From Luteimonas panaciterrae (GTDB lineage Bacteria; Pseudomonadota; Gammaproteobacteria; Xanthomonadales; Xanthomonadaceae), in NCBI RefSeq assembly GCF_020511115.1, contig NZ_JAJAVH010000002.1, positions 1-64,000 on the forward strand: 64,000 bases of DNA. Direction: 5' to 3'. Position 1 is the first letter of the stretch; each line of letters starts with the position of its first letter. Position numbers and translations under genes: made by a program. The notes under the pieces were generated by a model that was not told the DNA's origin, made no database searches, and was given only the letters and a program-made list of their open reading frames with translations. Shown here piece by piece: positions 8,488 to 16,785 of this stretch.

Positions 8488-9063
8488 TCAGGGCTTGGCG
8501 ATTGCATTCCAGCAGGCCTCGAAACCGGCCTGGCTGTAGTGCTCGGCCTGTTTCGGCTCGCGGAGGACCAGATCCATGGTCATTTCCGCCAGCGCCCCGA
8601 GGATGGCCGGGACGAGTTCGGGTGGCAGCCGGTCGCGCAGCAGTCCGCTGCGGCGGCTTTCCTCGAGCAGGGCGCCGATTTCGGCGAATGCCTCGGCGCT
8701 GATCGCCTTGCTGCGGTCGTCGATATGGGAAGACAGGGCCAGTTGCACCATGACCTTGCGCTTGTCCGGATTGGCGACACCCCAGCCGACATAGCTGCGC
8801 CAGAAATGCTGCATGCGCTGTTGCAGGCTCGCGTCATGCGGATAGGCGGCCATGAGCGTTTCCCGCATTTCCAGCTTCAGGCTCAGGTAGAGCTGGTTGA
8901 GCAGCTCCTCCTTGGTGCGGAAATAGGTGAACAGCGTGCCCCCGGCGACGCCGGCCTCGCGGGCGATCCGGGCCGTGGGCGCGCTCAGCCCCTGCTCCGC
9001 GAACACCTGGGTGGCGGCGGTCAGGATGGCGTTGCGTTTGTCTTCGCTACGGGGGCGGGCCAT
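8488..9063 (-). CDS. TetR/AcrR-family transcriptional regulator
   Basis: The product is 191 aa. The N-terminal helix-turn-helix (about 8-55) contains ILTAATQVFAEQG, IAREAGVAGGTLFTYF and KEELL, the standard TetR signature. The C-terminal ligand domain (about 80-185) is not assignable to a known ligand. It probably represses the SDR/epimerase/metallo-hydrolase genes immediately downstream on the same strand through the 8452-8471 palindrome. It may also act on itself, since a TGAG...CTCA dyad lies in its own upstream region. Confidence 0.93.
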   Translation of the reverse strand: MARPRSEDKRNAILTAATQVFAEQGLSAPTARIAREAGVAGGTLFTYFRTKEELLNQLYLSLKLEMRETLMAAYPHDASLQQRMQHFWRSYVGWGVANPDKRKVMVQLALSSHIDDRSKAISAEAFAEIGALLEESRRSGLLRDRLPPELVPAILGALAEMTMDLVLREPKQAEHYSQAGFEACWNAIAKP

Positions 9064-9089
9064 GCCGGGATATTGCTTGAGGAATATTG

Positions 9090-9107
9090 ATTGAGTACGC
9101 GCTCAAT
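9090..9107. promoter_or_regulatory. Dyad ATTGAG-N6-CTCAAT upstream of the TetR gene
   Basis: ATTGAGTACGCGCTCAAT lies 26 nt upstream of the tetR start codon. Its TGAG/CTCA half-sites recall the 8452-8471 operator, but the spacing differs. It is a candidate autoregulatory site. Confidence 0.4.
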
Positions 9108-9110
9108 AAT

Positions 9111-9143
9111 AAAGGCGGGCCGCGCCAAGACAAGAGGCGCGGC
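9111..9143 (-). terminator. Possible terminator of pepQ
   Basis: On the minus strand an 8-bp stem, GCCGCGCC/GGCGCGGC (9143-9136 with 9126-9119, 9-nt loop), is followed after a few bases by a T-rich stretch. It sits 45 nt beyond the pepQ stop and before the TetR gene. Confidence 0.4.
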
Positions 9144-9188
9144 GTGCCGGTTCAGCTTCCGGACGGCCGCGCCTGTTCGGGATCGGGC

Positions 9189-10535
9189 TTATTCGGCGGC
9201 TTCCTCGAACGCCGGCCGCGTCAGATTGAGCGGGTCGCCCTCGGTGACCGCGATGTCGTCCTCGATGCGGATCCCGCCGTAGGGGCGGAAGGCATCGATG
9301 CGGCTCCAGTCCACGCTGTCGGCATGCGGCCCCTGCTTCAGTTCGTCGAGCAACAGGTCGATGAAATAGAGGCCGGGTTCGTTGGTCACCACCATGCCCG
9401 GCTCCAGCGTGCGCGTCAGGCGCAGGTAGGGATGGCCGTCCGGCTTGGCGATGGTGCCGCCCTGATCCGATTCGGCGAAGCCGGCGACATCGTGCACCTG
9501 CAAGCCGATGCCGTGGCCGAGGCCGTGCGGGAAGAAGGTGCTGCTGACGCCGGTTTCCACCGCCGCTTCCGGCGAGATTTTCAGGATGCCGAAGTCCTTG
9601 AGCACGATCGACAGCGTCAGATGCGCGTACAGATGCACCTGGCGGTAATCATGGCCAGCGCGATAGCGCTGGGCGATGTCCAGCTGCGCCTTGTCGACGG
9701 CATCGATCAGCGCCTGGAAGTCGCTTTCGCCCTCGGCGGCATAGGTGCGGGTGATGTCGGAGGCGTAGCCGCCGAAGCTGGCGCCGGCGTCGATCAGGAA
9801 GCTGCGCACGGGCTTGGGCGGCATGCGGCCGAGCTCGGTGTAATGCAGCACTGCGCCGTGTTCGTTGAGGGCGACGATGTTGTTGTAGGGCAGTTCGGCG
9901 GCGTCCTGGCCCACGGCCTGGCAGTAGGCAAGATGGATGCCGAATTCGGACGCACCGGCGCGGAACACGCGCTCGGCCGCGCGATGGCCGCGCACGGCAC
10001 GACGCGTGGCCTCGCGCATCATCGCGATCTCATAGGGCGTTTTGTAGGCGCGGTGGTATTCGAGATAGTTCACCACGGCCGGCGGATTGTTCGGCTTGAA
10101 CGCGCCGTAATCGCCGAGCGCGCTCTGCGGCTCGCCCAGGATGGCGCAGCGCGAGGCGTTCTTCGGCAGATGCTCCAGCGCCTCGGCCGGCTTGCGGATC
10201 ACGACGATGTCGAAATGCTCGACCCACCAGCCGCTCGGCGCTTCCGGCACGACGTGCCAATAGTCGAACGGCTGCAAATAGATCAGCTTGGGCTTGGATC
10301 CCGGCGTATACACCAGCCAGCTGCCCGGATTGCGCGTGAGCGGCACCCAGGCCTTGAACTGCGGGTTGACCGCGTAGGGGTAATCGCGGTCGTCGAAGAC
10401 CTGGTAGTGCGACGTGCCGCTGGGGACCACCAGATGATCGAAGCCGCCGCGCGCCAGCGCCTCGTCCGCGCGCTTGCTGACGGTGGCGAGGTGCTCGGGA
10501 TAGAGGGCGCTGAGTTCCTGAAGATTCATCGGCAT
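9189..10535 (-). CDS. pepQ: Xaa-Pro dipeptidase (PepQ-type, M24)
   Basis: The product is 448 aa from the ATG at 10535; a second ATG lies 6 nt on, and a more distal ATG at 10568 adds an unlikely extension. It hydrolyses Xaa-Pro dipeptides with a two-metal M24 site. The ligands visible are Asp in LIDAGASFGGYASDIT (two), His in PHGLGHGIGLQVHDVAG, Glu in VTNEPGLYF and Glu in GIRIEDDIAV. The N-terminal domain includes DDRDYPYAVNPQFKAWVPL, typical of PepQ/prolidase rather than PepP. Relatives also hydrolyse organophosphate esters. It is transcribed away from hemW with a 113-nt gap. Confidence 0.93.
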   Translation of the reverse strand: MPMNLQELSALYPEHLATVSKRADEALARGGFDHLVVPSGTSHYQVFDDRDYPYAVNPQFKAWVPLTRNPGSWLVYTPGSKPKLIYLQPFDYWHVVPEAPSGWWVEHFDIVVIRKPAEALEHLPKNASRCAILGEPQSALGDYGAFKPNNPPAVVNYLEYHRAYKTPYEIAMMREATRRAVRGHRAAERVFRAGASEFGIHLAYCQAVGQDAAELPYNNIVALNEHGAVLHYTELGRMPPKPVRSFLIDAGASFGGYASDITRTYAAEGESDFQALIDAVDKAQLDIAQRYRAGHDYRQVHLYAHLTLSIVLKDFGILKISPEAAVETGVSSTFFPHGLGHGIGLQVHDVAGFAESDQGGTIAKPDGHPYLRLTRTLEPGMVVTNEPGLYFIDLLLDELKQGPHADSVDWSRIDAFRPYGGIRIEDDIAVTEGDPLNLTRPAFEEAAE

Positions 10536-10648
10536 GATCGGCGGCGGAAACCAGTGATTTTGCCGCAATTGCCGCGATCTTGCGCATGATGCGGCGCAAG
10601 GCGGGCAAGTGCGGCGATGCGGCGAAGGTGGATGCCGGCCTGCGAGCC

Positions 10649-11845
10649 CTAGACGAGGAACAATTCGATCACGTCATTGGTGAAGCGCCGGCCCAGCTCG
10701 GTCGGCGCCACGCGATCGCCATTCATCTGCAGCCAGCCGCGCTCACGCGCGGTGGCGAGCGCGTCGGCGATCGCCGCCCGCGTCAGCCCCGTGCGCCTCT
10801 CGAATTGCGTCAGTGAGAAGCCTTCGTTCAGCCGCAGCGCATTGAGCATGTATTCGAAGGGCCGGCGTCCGGGTTCGATGCGCTCGTCGCCGCCGATCGC
10901 CTGCGGCGTGCCCGCGGCGGCCAGGTAGGCGGCGGGATGCTTGAGTTTCCAGCGCCGCAGGATCGCCTGCTCCGCGCCCAGCGTGATCTTGCCGTGCGCG
11001 CCGGCGCCGATGCCGAGGTAGTCGCCGAAACGCCAGTAGTTGAGGTTGTGCTCGCATTGGCGGCCCGGGCGCGCGTAGGCGCTCACTTCGTACTGCGCGT
11101 AGCCGGCGCCGGCGAGCAGCGCCTGGCAGTGCTCCTGCATCTCCCAGGCGGTGTCCTCGTCGGGAATCCCGGTCGGCGGCTTGGCCGCGAAGACGGTGTT
11201 GGGTTCCAGCGTCAGCTGATAGTGCGAGATGTGCGAGGGCTGCAGGGCGACGGCGCGTTCGATGTCACGCTCGGCCATCGCCAGCGTCTGCTGCGGCAGG
11301 GCATACATCAGGTCGAGATTGAAATTGTCGAATCCGGCCTCGCGCGCGAGCGCGACGGCGGCGACGGCCTCGGCGCTGTCGTGGATGCGGCCCAGGCGTT
11401 GCAGCGTGTCGTCATCGAAGGTCTGGATGCCGAAGCTGATGCGGTTCACGCCGGCGCCGCGGTAATGCTCGAAGCGGCCGTGCTCGGCGGTGCCGGGATT
11501 GGTCTCCAGCGTGATTTCCAGATTCGGCGCGAAGCGTAGGCGCGCGCTGGCGGCTTGCAGGAAGGCGTCGATGGCTTCGGCGGGAAACAGGCTCGGCGTG
11601 CCGCCGCCGAAGAAGACGCTGTGGATTGTGCGGCCCCAGACCAGTGGCAGGTCGTGATCGAGATCGGCCAGCAGCGCATCGACGTAGGCCGCGAACGGCA
11701 ATTCGCCCCGTTGTTCGTGCGAATTGAAATCGCAATACGGACACTTGCGCACGCACCACGGCAGATGCACGTACAGCGAAAGCGGCGGATGCAGCAGCGC
11801 GGGCGCCGCCGGTGCGTCGACGGGCGTGGAAAGAGAGGTGTTCAC
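10649..11845 (-). CDS. hemW: Radical SAM haem chaperone HemW
   Basis: The product is 398 aa. The radical SAM cluster motif CVRKCPYCDF (CxxxCxxC) lies near residue 31 after LYVHLPW. It is followed by FFGGGTPSLF and ETNPGT, and the C-terminal HemW domain contains NYWRFGDYLGIGAGAHGK. Early annotations call this family oxygen-independent coproporphyrinogen oxidase. The absence of the extra N-terminal HemN cysteine and the overall length fit HemW, which delivers haem to respiratory enzymes. rdgB ends 43 nt upstream on the same strand, and the rdgB-hemW pairing is common, supporting co-transcription. Confidence 0.95.
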   Translation of the reverse strand: MNTSLSTPVDAPAAPALLHPPLSLYVHLPWCVRKCPYCDFNSHEQRGELPFAAYVDALLADLDHDLPLVWGRTIHSVFFGGGTPSLFPAEAIDAFLQAASARLRFAPNLEITLETNPGTAEHGRFEHYRGAGVNRISFGIQTFDDDTLQRLGRIHDSAEAVAAVALAREAGFDNFNLDLMYALPQQTLAMAERDIERAVALQPSHISHYQLTLEPNTVFAAKPPTGIPDEDTAWEMQEHCQALLAGAGYAQYEVSAYARPGRQCEHNLNYWRFGDYLGIGAGAHGKITLGAEQAILRRWKLKHPAAYLAAAGTPQAIGGDERIEPGRRPFEYMLNALRLNEGFSLTQFERRTGLTRAAIADALATARERGWLQMNGDRVAPTELGRRFTNDVIELFLV

Positions 11846-11888
11846 GGCAGTGCGATTGTAGGTGCGAAGCGCGCACGGCGCCGCGCCG

Positions 11889-12491
11889 TCAGGCGCCGGG
11901 CTGCAATTCCGGCAGGCGTCGCTTCAGCTCCGCCAGCGCGCGGGCGCGATGGCTGACCCGGTTCTTGAGCGCGTCGTCGATCTCGCCCGCCGACACGCCG
12001 TGTTCGGTATCGAAGAACACCGGCTGATAGCCGAAACCCTTGTTGCCCCGGCGCTCGTGCAGGACACGGCCGTGCCAGACGCCTTCGGCGATGACCGGGC
12101 GCGGATCGCCGGCATGCCGCATCAGCACGATCACGGCGTAGAAGTGCGCGGTGCGCTGCCCCTCCGGCACGTCCGCGAGCGCGGCCAGCAGCTTGTCGAT
12201 GTTCGCCTCGGCATCGCCGTGCTTGGCATAGCGTGCCGAATACAGCCCCGGGGCGCCGCCGAGCGCGTCCACGCAGATGCCCGAATCGTCCGCCAGCGCC
12301 GGCAGGCCGGTCATCGCGGCGGCATGGCGGGCCTTGAGCAGGGCGTTCTCGATGAAGGTGCCGCCGGTTTCCTCCGCGTCCTCGACACCGAGATCGGTCT
12401 GCGCCACCAGTTCGATGCCGGTATCGGCGAGCAGTTCGCGCAACTCCACCAGTTTTCCCTGGTTGCTGCTGGCGAGGACGATCCGTTGCAT
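11889..12491 (-). CDS. rdgB: dITP/XTP pyrophosphatase
   Basis: The product is 200 aa from the ATG at 12491. It hydrolyses non-canonical purine triphosphates (dITP, XTP), keeping them out of DNA. The family signature ASSNQGKLVELRELL opens the protein. ADDSGICVDALGGAPGLYSARYA and GFGYQPVFF follow, matching the HAM1/RdgB substrate pocket and catalytic Asp. It is upstream of hemW on the same strand and divergent from an enoyl-CoA hydratase gene, with an 81-nt shared upstream region. A longer open frame extends upstream antisense to that gene and is not coding. Confidence 0.95.
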   Translation of the reverse strand: MQRIVLASSNQGKLVELRELLADTGIELVAQTDLGVEDAEETGGTFIENALLKARHAAAMTGLPALADDSGICVDALGGAPGLYSARYAKHGDAEANIDKLLAALADVPEGQRTAHFYAVIVLMRHAGDPRPVIAEGVWHGRVLHERRGNKGFGYQPVFFDTEHGVSAGEIDDALKNRVSHRARALAELKRRLPELQPGA

Positions 12492-12572
12492 GACGCTCGA
12501 AGGAGAGGGCGATGGCCTAGGATAACGCGTCGCGGACGCGGCATAGCAGACTCGGTACTGACGGAGACGGCG

Positions 12573-13382
12573 ATGGGCGAACGGGTGCGTTTGGAAGTAT
12601 CCGAGGGCGTGGCCCAGGTGACGCTCGCGCGCGGCGACCGCCACAACGGCGTGGACCTGGCGATGTTGCGCGAGGTGCGCGCGATCCAGCGAGCACTCGC
12701 GCGGCGCCGCGACGTGCGCGCGGCGATCGTGCACGGCGACGGGCCGTCGTTCTGCGCGGGACTCGATTTCAAGAGCGTGCTGGCCGATCGCCGCGGCGCG
12801 TTGCGCGGCGTGCTGTCGCTGTGGCTGCCGTGGCGCAACCTGTTCCAGCAATGGAGCGTGGGCTGGCGCGAGTTGCCGTTCCCGGTGATCGCGGCTGTGC
12901 ATGGCAACTGTTTCGGTGCCGGCATCCAGCTGGCGCTTGGCGCTGATCTTCGCGTGCTGGCGCCGGAAGCGCGACTGTCGTTCATGGAAGCGCGCTGGGG
13001 ATTGGTGCCCGACATGGGCGGGATCGCATTGGTGCGAGAACTGCTGCCGATCGATCGGGCCAAGGAACTGGTGATGAGCGGGCGCGTCATCGGCGCCGAC
13101 GAAGCGCTGCGACTTGGTCTGGCGAGTGAAGTCGCCGACGATCCGCTGTCGCGGGCGCGCGAATTGGCCAGCGAATTGAGCGCGGGGTCGCCCGATGCGA
13201 TCGCCGCCGGCAAGTTCCTGCTGCAGGAGGCCTGGCACGGCTCGCTGTCCGAGGCATTGGCAGCGGAGCGGCGGCGTCAGCGCAGTTTGATCGGGCGTAT
13301 CAATCAGCGCATCGCGATGCGGCGCAACTTGAGCAAGGGCGAAGCGCCGCCCGCGTTCGTCAAGCGTCGCGTCGATCACTGA
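12573..13382 (+). CDS. Enoyl-CoA hydratase/isomerase family protein (crotonase fold)
   Basis: The product is 269 aa from the ATG at 12573, preceded by a GGAG ribosome site. Oxyanion-hole elements are present (GPSFCAGLDF and HGNCFGAGIQLALGADLR), followed by FMEARWGLVPDMGG. The second conserved acidic position appears as D in VPDMGG, and one acidic residue pattern matches isomerase-like members as well as hydratases. The segment VLSLWLPWRNLFQQW fits PaaG-like or peroxisomal-type dienoyl-CoA isomerases. The exact substrate is unknown. It is divergent from rdgB and appears monocistronic. Confidence 0.9.
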   Translation: MGERVRLEVSEGVAQVTLARGDRHNGVDLAMLREVRAIQRALARRRDVRAAIVHGDGPSFCAGLDFKSVLADRRGALRGVLSLWLPWRNLFQQWSVGWRELPFPVIAAVHGNCFGAGIQLALGADLRVLAPEARLSFMEARWGLVPDMGGIALVRELLPIDRAKELVMSGRVIGADEALRLGLASEVADDPLSRARELASELSAGSPDAIAAGKFLLQEAWHGSLSEALAAERRRQRSLIGRINQRIAMRRNLSKGEAPPAFVKRRVDH

Positions 13383-13400
13383 GCAGAAATCCCATCAGCC

Positions 13401-13426
13401 GTCATTCCGGCAGTCGTTGGGATGAC
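13401..13426. repeat. REP-like imperfect palindrome
   Basis: GTCATTCC and GGGATGAC (one mismatch) enclose 10 nt in the gap between two convergent genes. It resembles the GTCATTCCCG-type palindromic repeats at 18975-19047 and 22461-22554. Confidence 0.45.
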
Positions 13427-13437
13427 GGGGCAAACAA

Positions 13438-13827
13438 CTACGCGTTCAGCTGCAACAGATCCCAGCGATTGCCGTAGAGATCCTCGAACACCGCGACCGT
13501 GCCGTAACTCTCCACACGCGGTGTTTCCAGGAAGCGCACGCCGCGTTCGGACATGGCGGTGTGATCGCGCCAGAAATCATCGGTGTGCAGGAAGAAGCCG
13601 ACGCGCCCGCCGGTCTGGTTGCCGATGCTGCGTGCCTGTTCGTCGTTGGAAGCCTGCGCCAGCAGCAAGGCCGTTTCCGCGCCGGGTGGTGCGACACGCA
13701 CCCAGCGCTTGCCGTCGCCGAGGTCGGTGTCCTCGAGCAGGGTGAACCCGAGGGCTTGCGTGTAGAACGCGATCGCCTCGTCGTAATCGCGCACGACCAG
13801 CGCGACCAGGCTGATGCGTTGCTTCAT
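13438..13827 (-). CDS. VOC (glyoxalase/bleomycin-resistance fold) family protein
   Basis: The product is 129 aa, one VOC domain with two beta-alpha-beta-beta-beta modules. Recognisable segments are [21 protein letters not shown] near the N-terminus and [13 protein letters not shown] near the C-terminus. Such proteins are metal-dependent dioxygenases, isomerases, lyases or sequestering proteins; the substrate cannot be called. Its ATG overlaps the stop of rph (ATGA), so it is translated as the second gene of an rph transcript. Confidence 0.88.
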   Translation of the reverse strand: MKQRISLVALVVRDYDEAIAFYTQALGFTLLEDTDLGDGKRWVRVAPPGAETALLLAQASNDEQARSIGNQTGGRVGFFLHTDDFWRDHTAMSERGVRFLETPRVESYGTVAVFEDLYGNRWDLLQLNA

Positions 13828-14558
13828 CGGCCTTCGGCGAGTGCCGCGTGCTGCAATGCGAGCAATTCGCCGACGCCTTTTTCCGCCAGCGCGAGCAACG
13901 CATTCAGTTCATCGCGACGGAAGGCGTGCCCTTCGGCGGTGCCTTGCAGTTCGATGAAACCGCCGCCGTCGTTCATCACCACGTTCATGTCGGTGTCGCA
14001 GTCGCTGTCCTCGGCGTAGTCGAGGTCGAGCACCGGCATGCCGCGGTAGATGCCCACCGAGATCGCGGCAACCGCGCCGTGCAATGGGTCGCGAGTGATT
14101 TCCTTCTTCGCCTGCAGCCAGCGCACGGCATCGACCAGCGCGACGTAGGCGCCGGTGATCGCCGCGGTGCGGGTGCCGCCGTCGGCCTGCAGCACGTCGC
14201 AATCGAGGGTGATGGTGCGCTCGCCGAGCGCGCCGCGGTCGACGCAGGCGCGCAGGGCGCGGCCGATCAGGCGCTGGATTTCCAGCGTGCGTCCGCCCTG
14301 CTTGCCGCGCGCGGCCTCGCGATCACCGCGGGTATGCGTGGCGCGCGGCAGCATGCCGTACTCGGCCGTCACCCAGCCTTCGCCCTTGCCGCGCAGGAAC
14401 GGCGGCACGCGGTTCTCGACGCTGGCGGTGCATAGCACGCGGGTTTCACCAAAGGAAATCAGTACGGAACCTTCCGCATGACGCGTGTAGGCACGTTCAA
14501 TGCGCACCTCGCGCAACTGGTCGGGGGCGCGGCCGCTAGGGCGAGTCGGGGAGTTCAT
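13824..14558 (-). CDS. rph: Ribonuclease PH
   Basis: The product is 244 aa from the ATG at 14558. It trims tRNA 3' ends by phosphorolysis. The N-terminus has [17 protein letters not shown], then [38 protein letters not shown] and the phosphate-binding [16 protein letters not shown]. The acidic site is in [17 protein letters not shown]. Length matches the family (about 240 aa). An in-frame extension to 14690 precedes the start but lacks conserved sequence. It is divergent from yicC, an arrangement conserved in many proteobacteria, and is followed by the VOC gene with a 4-nt overlap. Confidence 0.97.
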   Translation of the reverse strand: MNSPTRPSGRAPDQLREVRIERAYTRHAEGSVLISFGETRVLCTASVENRVPPFLRGKGEGWVTAEYGMLPRATHTRGDREAARGKQGGRTLEIQRLIGRALRACVDRGALGERTITLDCDVLQADGGTRTAAITGAYVALVDAVRWLQAKKEITRDPLHGAVAAISVGIYRGMPVLDLDYAEDSDCDTDMNVVMNDGGGFIELQGTAEGHAFRRDELNALLALAEKGVGELLALQHAALAEGR

Positions 14559-14701
14559 CGGTGCAAGTTTAGTGGAGAAGCGGGGCGTCCGGTGCGGGAG
14601 CACGCGGGAAACGATCTGTGCCGGTTTCCGTCGACCCTGCGCCTTTTCCCGGCCTGAGGCATACTGCTGCGCCAATTCAGCACGTCCCACAGGTTCTCGG
14701 C

Positions 14702-15574
14702 ATGATCCGCAGCATGACGGCTTTCGCCTCGGGCGAGCGCAGCACCGAATGGGGCACGCTCGGCTGCGAGCTGCGCGCGGTCAATCATCGCTTCCTCGAA
14801 CTCGGCGTGCGGCTGCCGGACGAGTTGCGCGCGCTGGAATCGGCGCTGCGCGAGCGTGTGGGCGCGCGCGTCTCGCGCGGCAAGGTCGATCTCACCCTGC
14901 GCCTGCGTTCGAGCGAGGGCGGCGACACGCTGCAGATCAACCTCGCGCGCATCGGCCAGCTCTCCGAACTGGCGCTGGACCTGCAGGCGCGCTTCTCCGG
15001 CCTGCGCGTCGAATTGACGGACCTGCTGCAGTTCCCCGGCGTGCTGCAATCGAAGGCGAGCGATCCCGCGGTACTGCAAACAGAAGCGCTGGCGCTGCTC
15101 GATACCGTGCTCGACGATTTCCTCGCCACGCGCGAACGCGAAGGCGGCAAGCTGGTCGCGGCCATCCTCGAGCGCGTCGACGCCATCGCCCGGCTGGCCG
15201 GCGACGCGCGCGCCCTGATGCCGACGATCCGCGCCGGCCAGCGCGCCAAACTCGAAGCGCGGCTGGCCGATCTGATGCAGCCAGGGCCGAACAAATTCGA
15301 GACCGGACGCGTCGAGCAGGAGCTGGTGCTGTGGCTGCAGAAGCTCGATGTCGACGAGGAGCTCGATCGTCTCGACAGCCACATCGTGGAGATCCGACGC
15401 ATCTTCACCCAGCGCGAACCGGTCGGCCGCCGCCTGGATTTCCTGCTGCAGGAATTCAACCGCGAAGCCAATACGCTCGGATCGAAATCCGTCGACACCC
15501 GCACCACCAACATCGCCGTGGAGCTGAAGGTGCTGATCGACCAGATCCGCGAACAAGTCCAGAACATCGAATGA
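14702..15574 (+). CDS. yicC: YicC family endoribonuclease
   Basis: The product is 290 aa from the ATG at 14702. The N-terminal YicC domain starts [12 protein letters not shown]. The C-terminal DUF1732 domain ends [13 protein letters not shown]-like (here [27 protein letters not shown], conserved), with many charged residues. The family is now regarded as a metal-dependent endoribonuclease. In-frame sequence upstream to 14618 is not conserved. Its TGA overlaps the ATG of gmk (ATGA), so the two are translationally coupled, the usual order in gammaproteobacteria. Confidence 0.94.
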   Translation: MIRSMTAFASGERSTEWGTLGCELRAVNHRFLELGVRLPDELRALESALRERVGARVSRGKVDLTLRLRSSEGGDTLQINLARIGQLSELALDLQARFSGLRVELTDLLQFPGVLQSKASDPAVLQTEALALLDTVLDDFLATREREGGKLVAAILERVDAIARLAGDARALMPTIRAGQRAKLEARLADLMQPGPNKFETGRVEQELVLWLQKLDVDEELDRLDSHIVEIRRIFTQREPVGRRLDFLLQEFNREANTLGSKSVDTRTTNIAVELKVLIDQIREQVQNIE

Positions 15575-16191
15575 GCATGCGCGGCACTCTTTTCATCGTT
15601 GCCGCGCCTTCGGGCGCCGGCAAATCCAGCATCGTCAATGCCTGTCTGGCGCGCGATCCGAACATCGCGCTGTCGATCTCGTTCACCTCGCGCAGCCCGC
15701 GTCCGGGCGAGCGCCATGCCGAGCATTACCACTTCATCGGCAAGGATGAGTTCCAGCGCATGATCGATGCCGGCGACTTCTTCGAGTACGCGCTGGTACA
15801 CGGCGACTGGAAGGGCACGGCCAAGCAGTCGGTGGAGCCGCAGTTGTCCGCTGGCCGCGATGTGCTGCTGGAAATCGATTGGCAAGGCGCGCGCCAGGTG
15901 CGTAAGCAGGTGCCGGATGCGGTGAGCGTGTTCATCCTGCCGCCCTCGCGCGCCGCGCTCGACGAGCGCATGCGCAAGCGCGGGCAGGACAGCGAGGCGG
16001 TGATGGCGCAGCGCCTAGCCGCGGCGCGCGAGGAGATGTCGCACTACGACGAGTTCGACTACGTGATCGTCAACGAGGTCTTCGAGACCGCGGTGGACGA
16101 AATGTGCGCGATCTTCGTCGCCAGTCGCCTGCGCCGAGAGGCCCAGGCGGTCCGGCATGCCGGCCTGATCGATACCTTGCTGAACACGTGA
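15571..16191 (+). CDS. gmk: Guanylate kinase
   Basis: The product is 206 aa, the expected size. It phosphorylates GMP (and dGMP) to GDP using ATP. The P-loop is APSGAGKSS near residue 13. GMP-binding residues lie in SFTSRSPRPGERHAEHYHF and GDFFEYALVHGDWKGT, and the core strand is LLEIDWQGARQV. It overlaps yicC by 4 nt. rpoZ and spoT follow, an arrangement linking GTP supply, RNA polymerase assembly and ppGpp metabolism. Confidence 0.97.
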   Translation: MSMRGTLFIVAAPSGAGKSSIVNACLARDPNIALSISFTSRSPRPGERHAEHYHFIGKDEFQRMIDAGDFFEYALVHGDWKGTAKQSVEPQLSAGRDVLLEIDWQGARQVRKQVPDAVSVFILPPSRAALDERMRKRGQDSEAVMAQRLAAAREEMSHYDEFDYVIVNEVFETAVDEMCAIFVASRLRREAQAVRHAGLIDTLLNT

Positions 16192-16249
16192 TTCCGGCCC
16201 GGCCCGGATGGCGAAATCCGGCCTAAATCATTGATTTTAAAGATTTGGC

Positions 16250-16278
16250 TTGCGAATCGCGGGCCGAATCCCCATAAT
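16250..16278 (+). promoter_or_regulatory. Sigma-70-type promoter upstream of rpoZ
   Basis: TTGCGA (16250-16255) and CATAAT (16273-16278) are separated by 17 nt, about 50 nt ahead of the rpoZ start. The surrounding gap (16192-16330) is locally AT-rich. Confidence 0.5.
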
Positions 16279-16330
16279 TGCTGGCCCCTTTCTTGATTAA
16301 GTCGACGGCCCTCAGGCCGCCGGGAGTGTT

Positions 16331-16633
16331 ATGGCCCGCATCACCGTAGAAGATTGCCTGGAAGTCGTCGACAACCGCTTCGAGCTCGTCATGATGGCCG
16401 CCAGGCGCGCGCGCCAGCTGGCCAACGGCGTCGAGCCGCAGCTGGACAACAGCGAGCACGACGACAAGCCGACCGTGCTGGCGCTGCGCGAGATCGCCGC
16501 GCGCCGCATCGATCAGACCTTCATCGAAGCCGTCGACAAGTCCGAGCGCGAGCGCAAAGAGCGCGAGGCGCTGGAATGGGCCGCCGCCGAGGTGGTCGCC
16601 GACGACGACATGTCGAAGGGCGACGATCTGTAA
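16331..16633 (+). CDS. rpoZ: DNA-directed RNA polymerase subunit omega
   Basis: The product is 100 aa. Omega helps fold and assemble the beta-prime subunit and contributes to ppGpp binding at RNA polymerase. The conserved core is [20 protein letters not shown] followed by [11 protein letters not shown] and [12 protein letters not shown]. The C-terminal tail is acidic. A GGGAG ribosome site precedes the ATG. A strong terminator follows before spoT. Confidence 0.97.
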   Translation: MARITVEDCLEVVDNRFELVMMAARRARQLANGVEPQLDNSEHDDKPTVLALREIAARRIDQTFIEAVDKSERERKEREALEWAAAEVVADDDMSKGDDL

Positions 16634-16706
16634 GACGATCCATAAAAACAGCGGTTTGGAGCGGGAATGCTGCATTCGCACAGCCCCGATCCCCGAACGC
16701 GATTGC

Positions 16707-16738
16707 AACGGCCCGCTTCGGCGGGCCGTTGTTTTTTT
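16707..16738 (+). terminator. Intrinsic terminator after rpoZ
   Basis: A perfect 10-bp stem AACGGCCCGC / GCGGGCCGTT with a TTCG tetraloop (16707-16730) is followed by GTTTTTTT. It separates rpoZ from spoT. Confidence 0.92.
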
Positions 16739-16785
16739 GTGAATCCCCATTACCGAATTGGTAATCCCGGCCTTATCCTCAGAGG

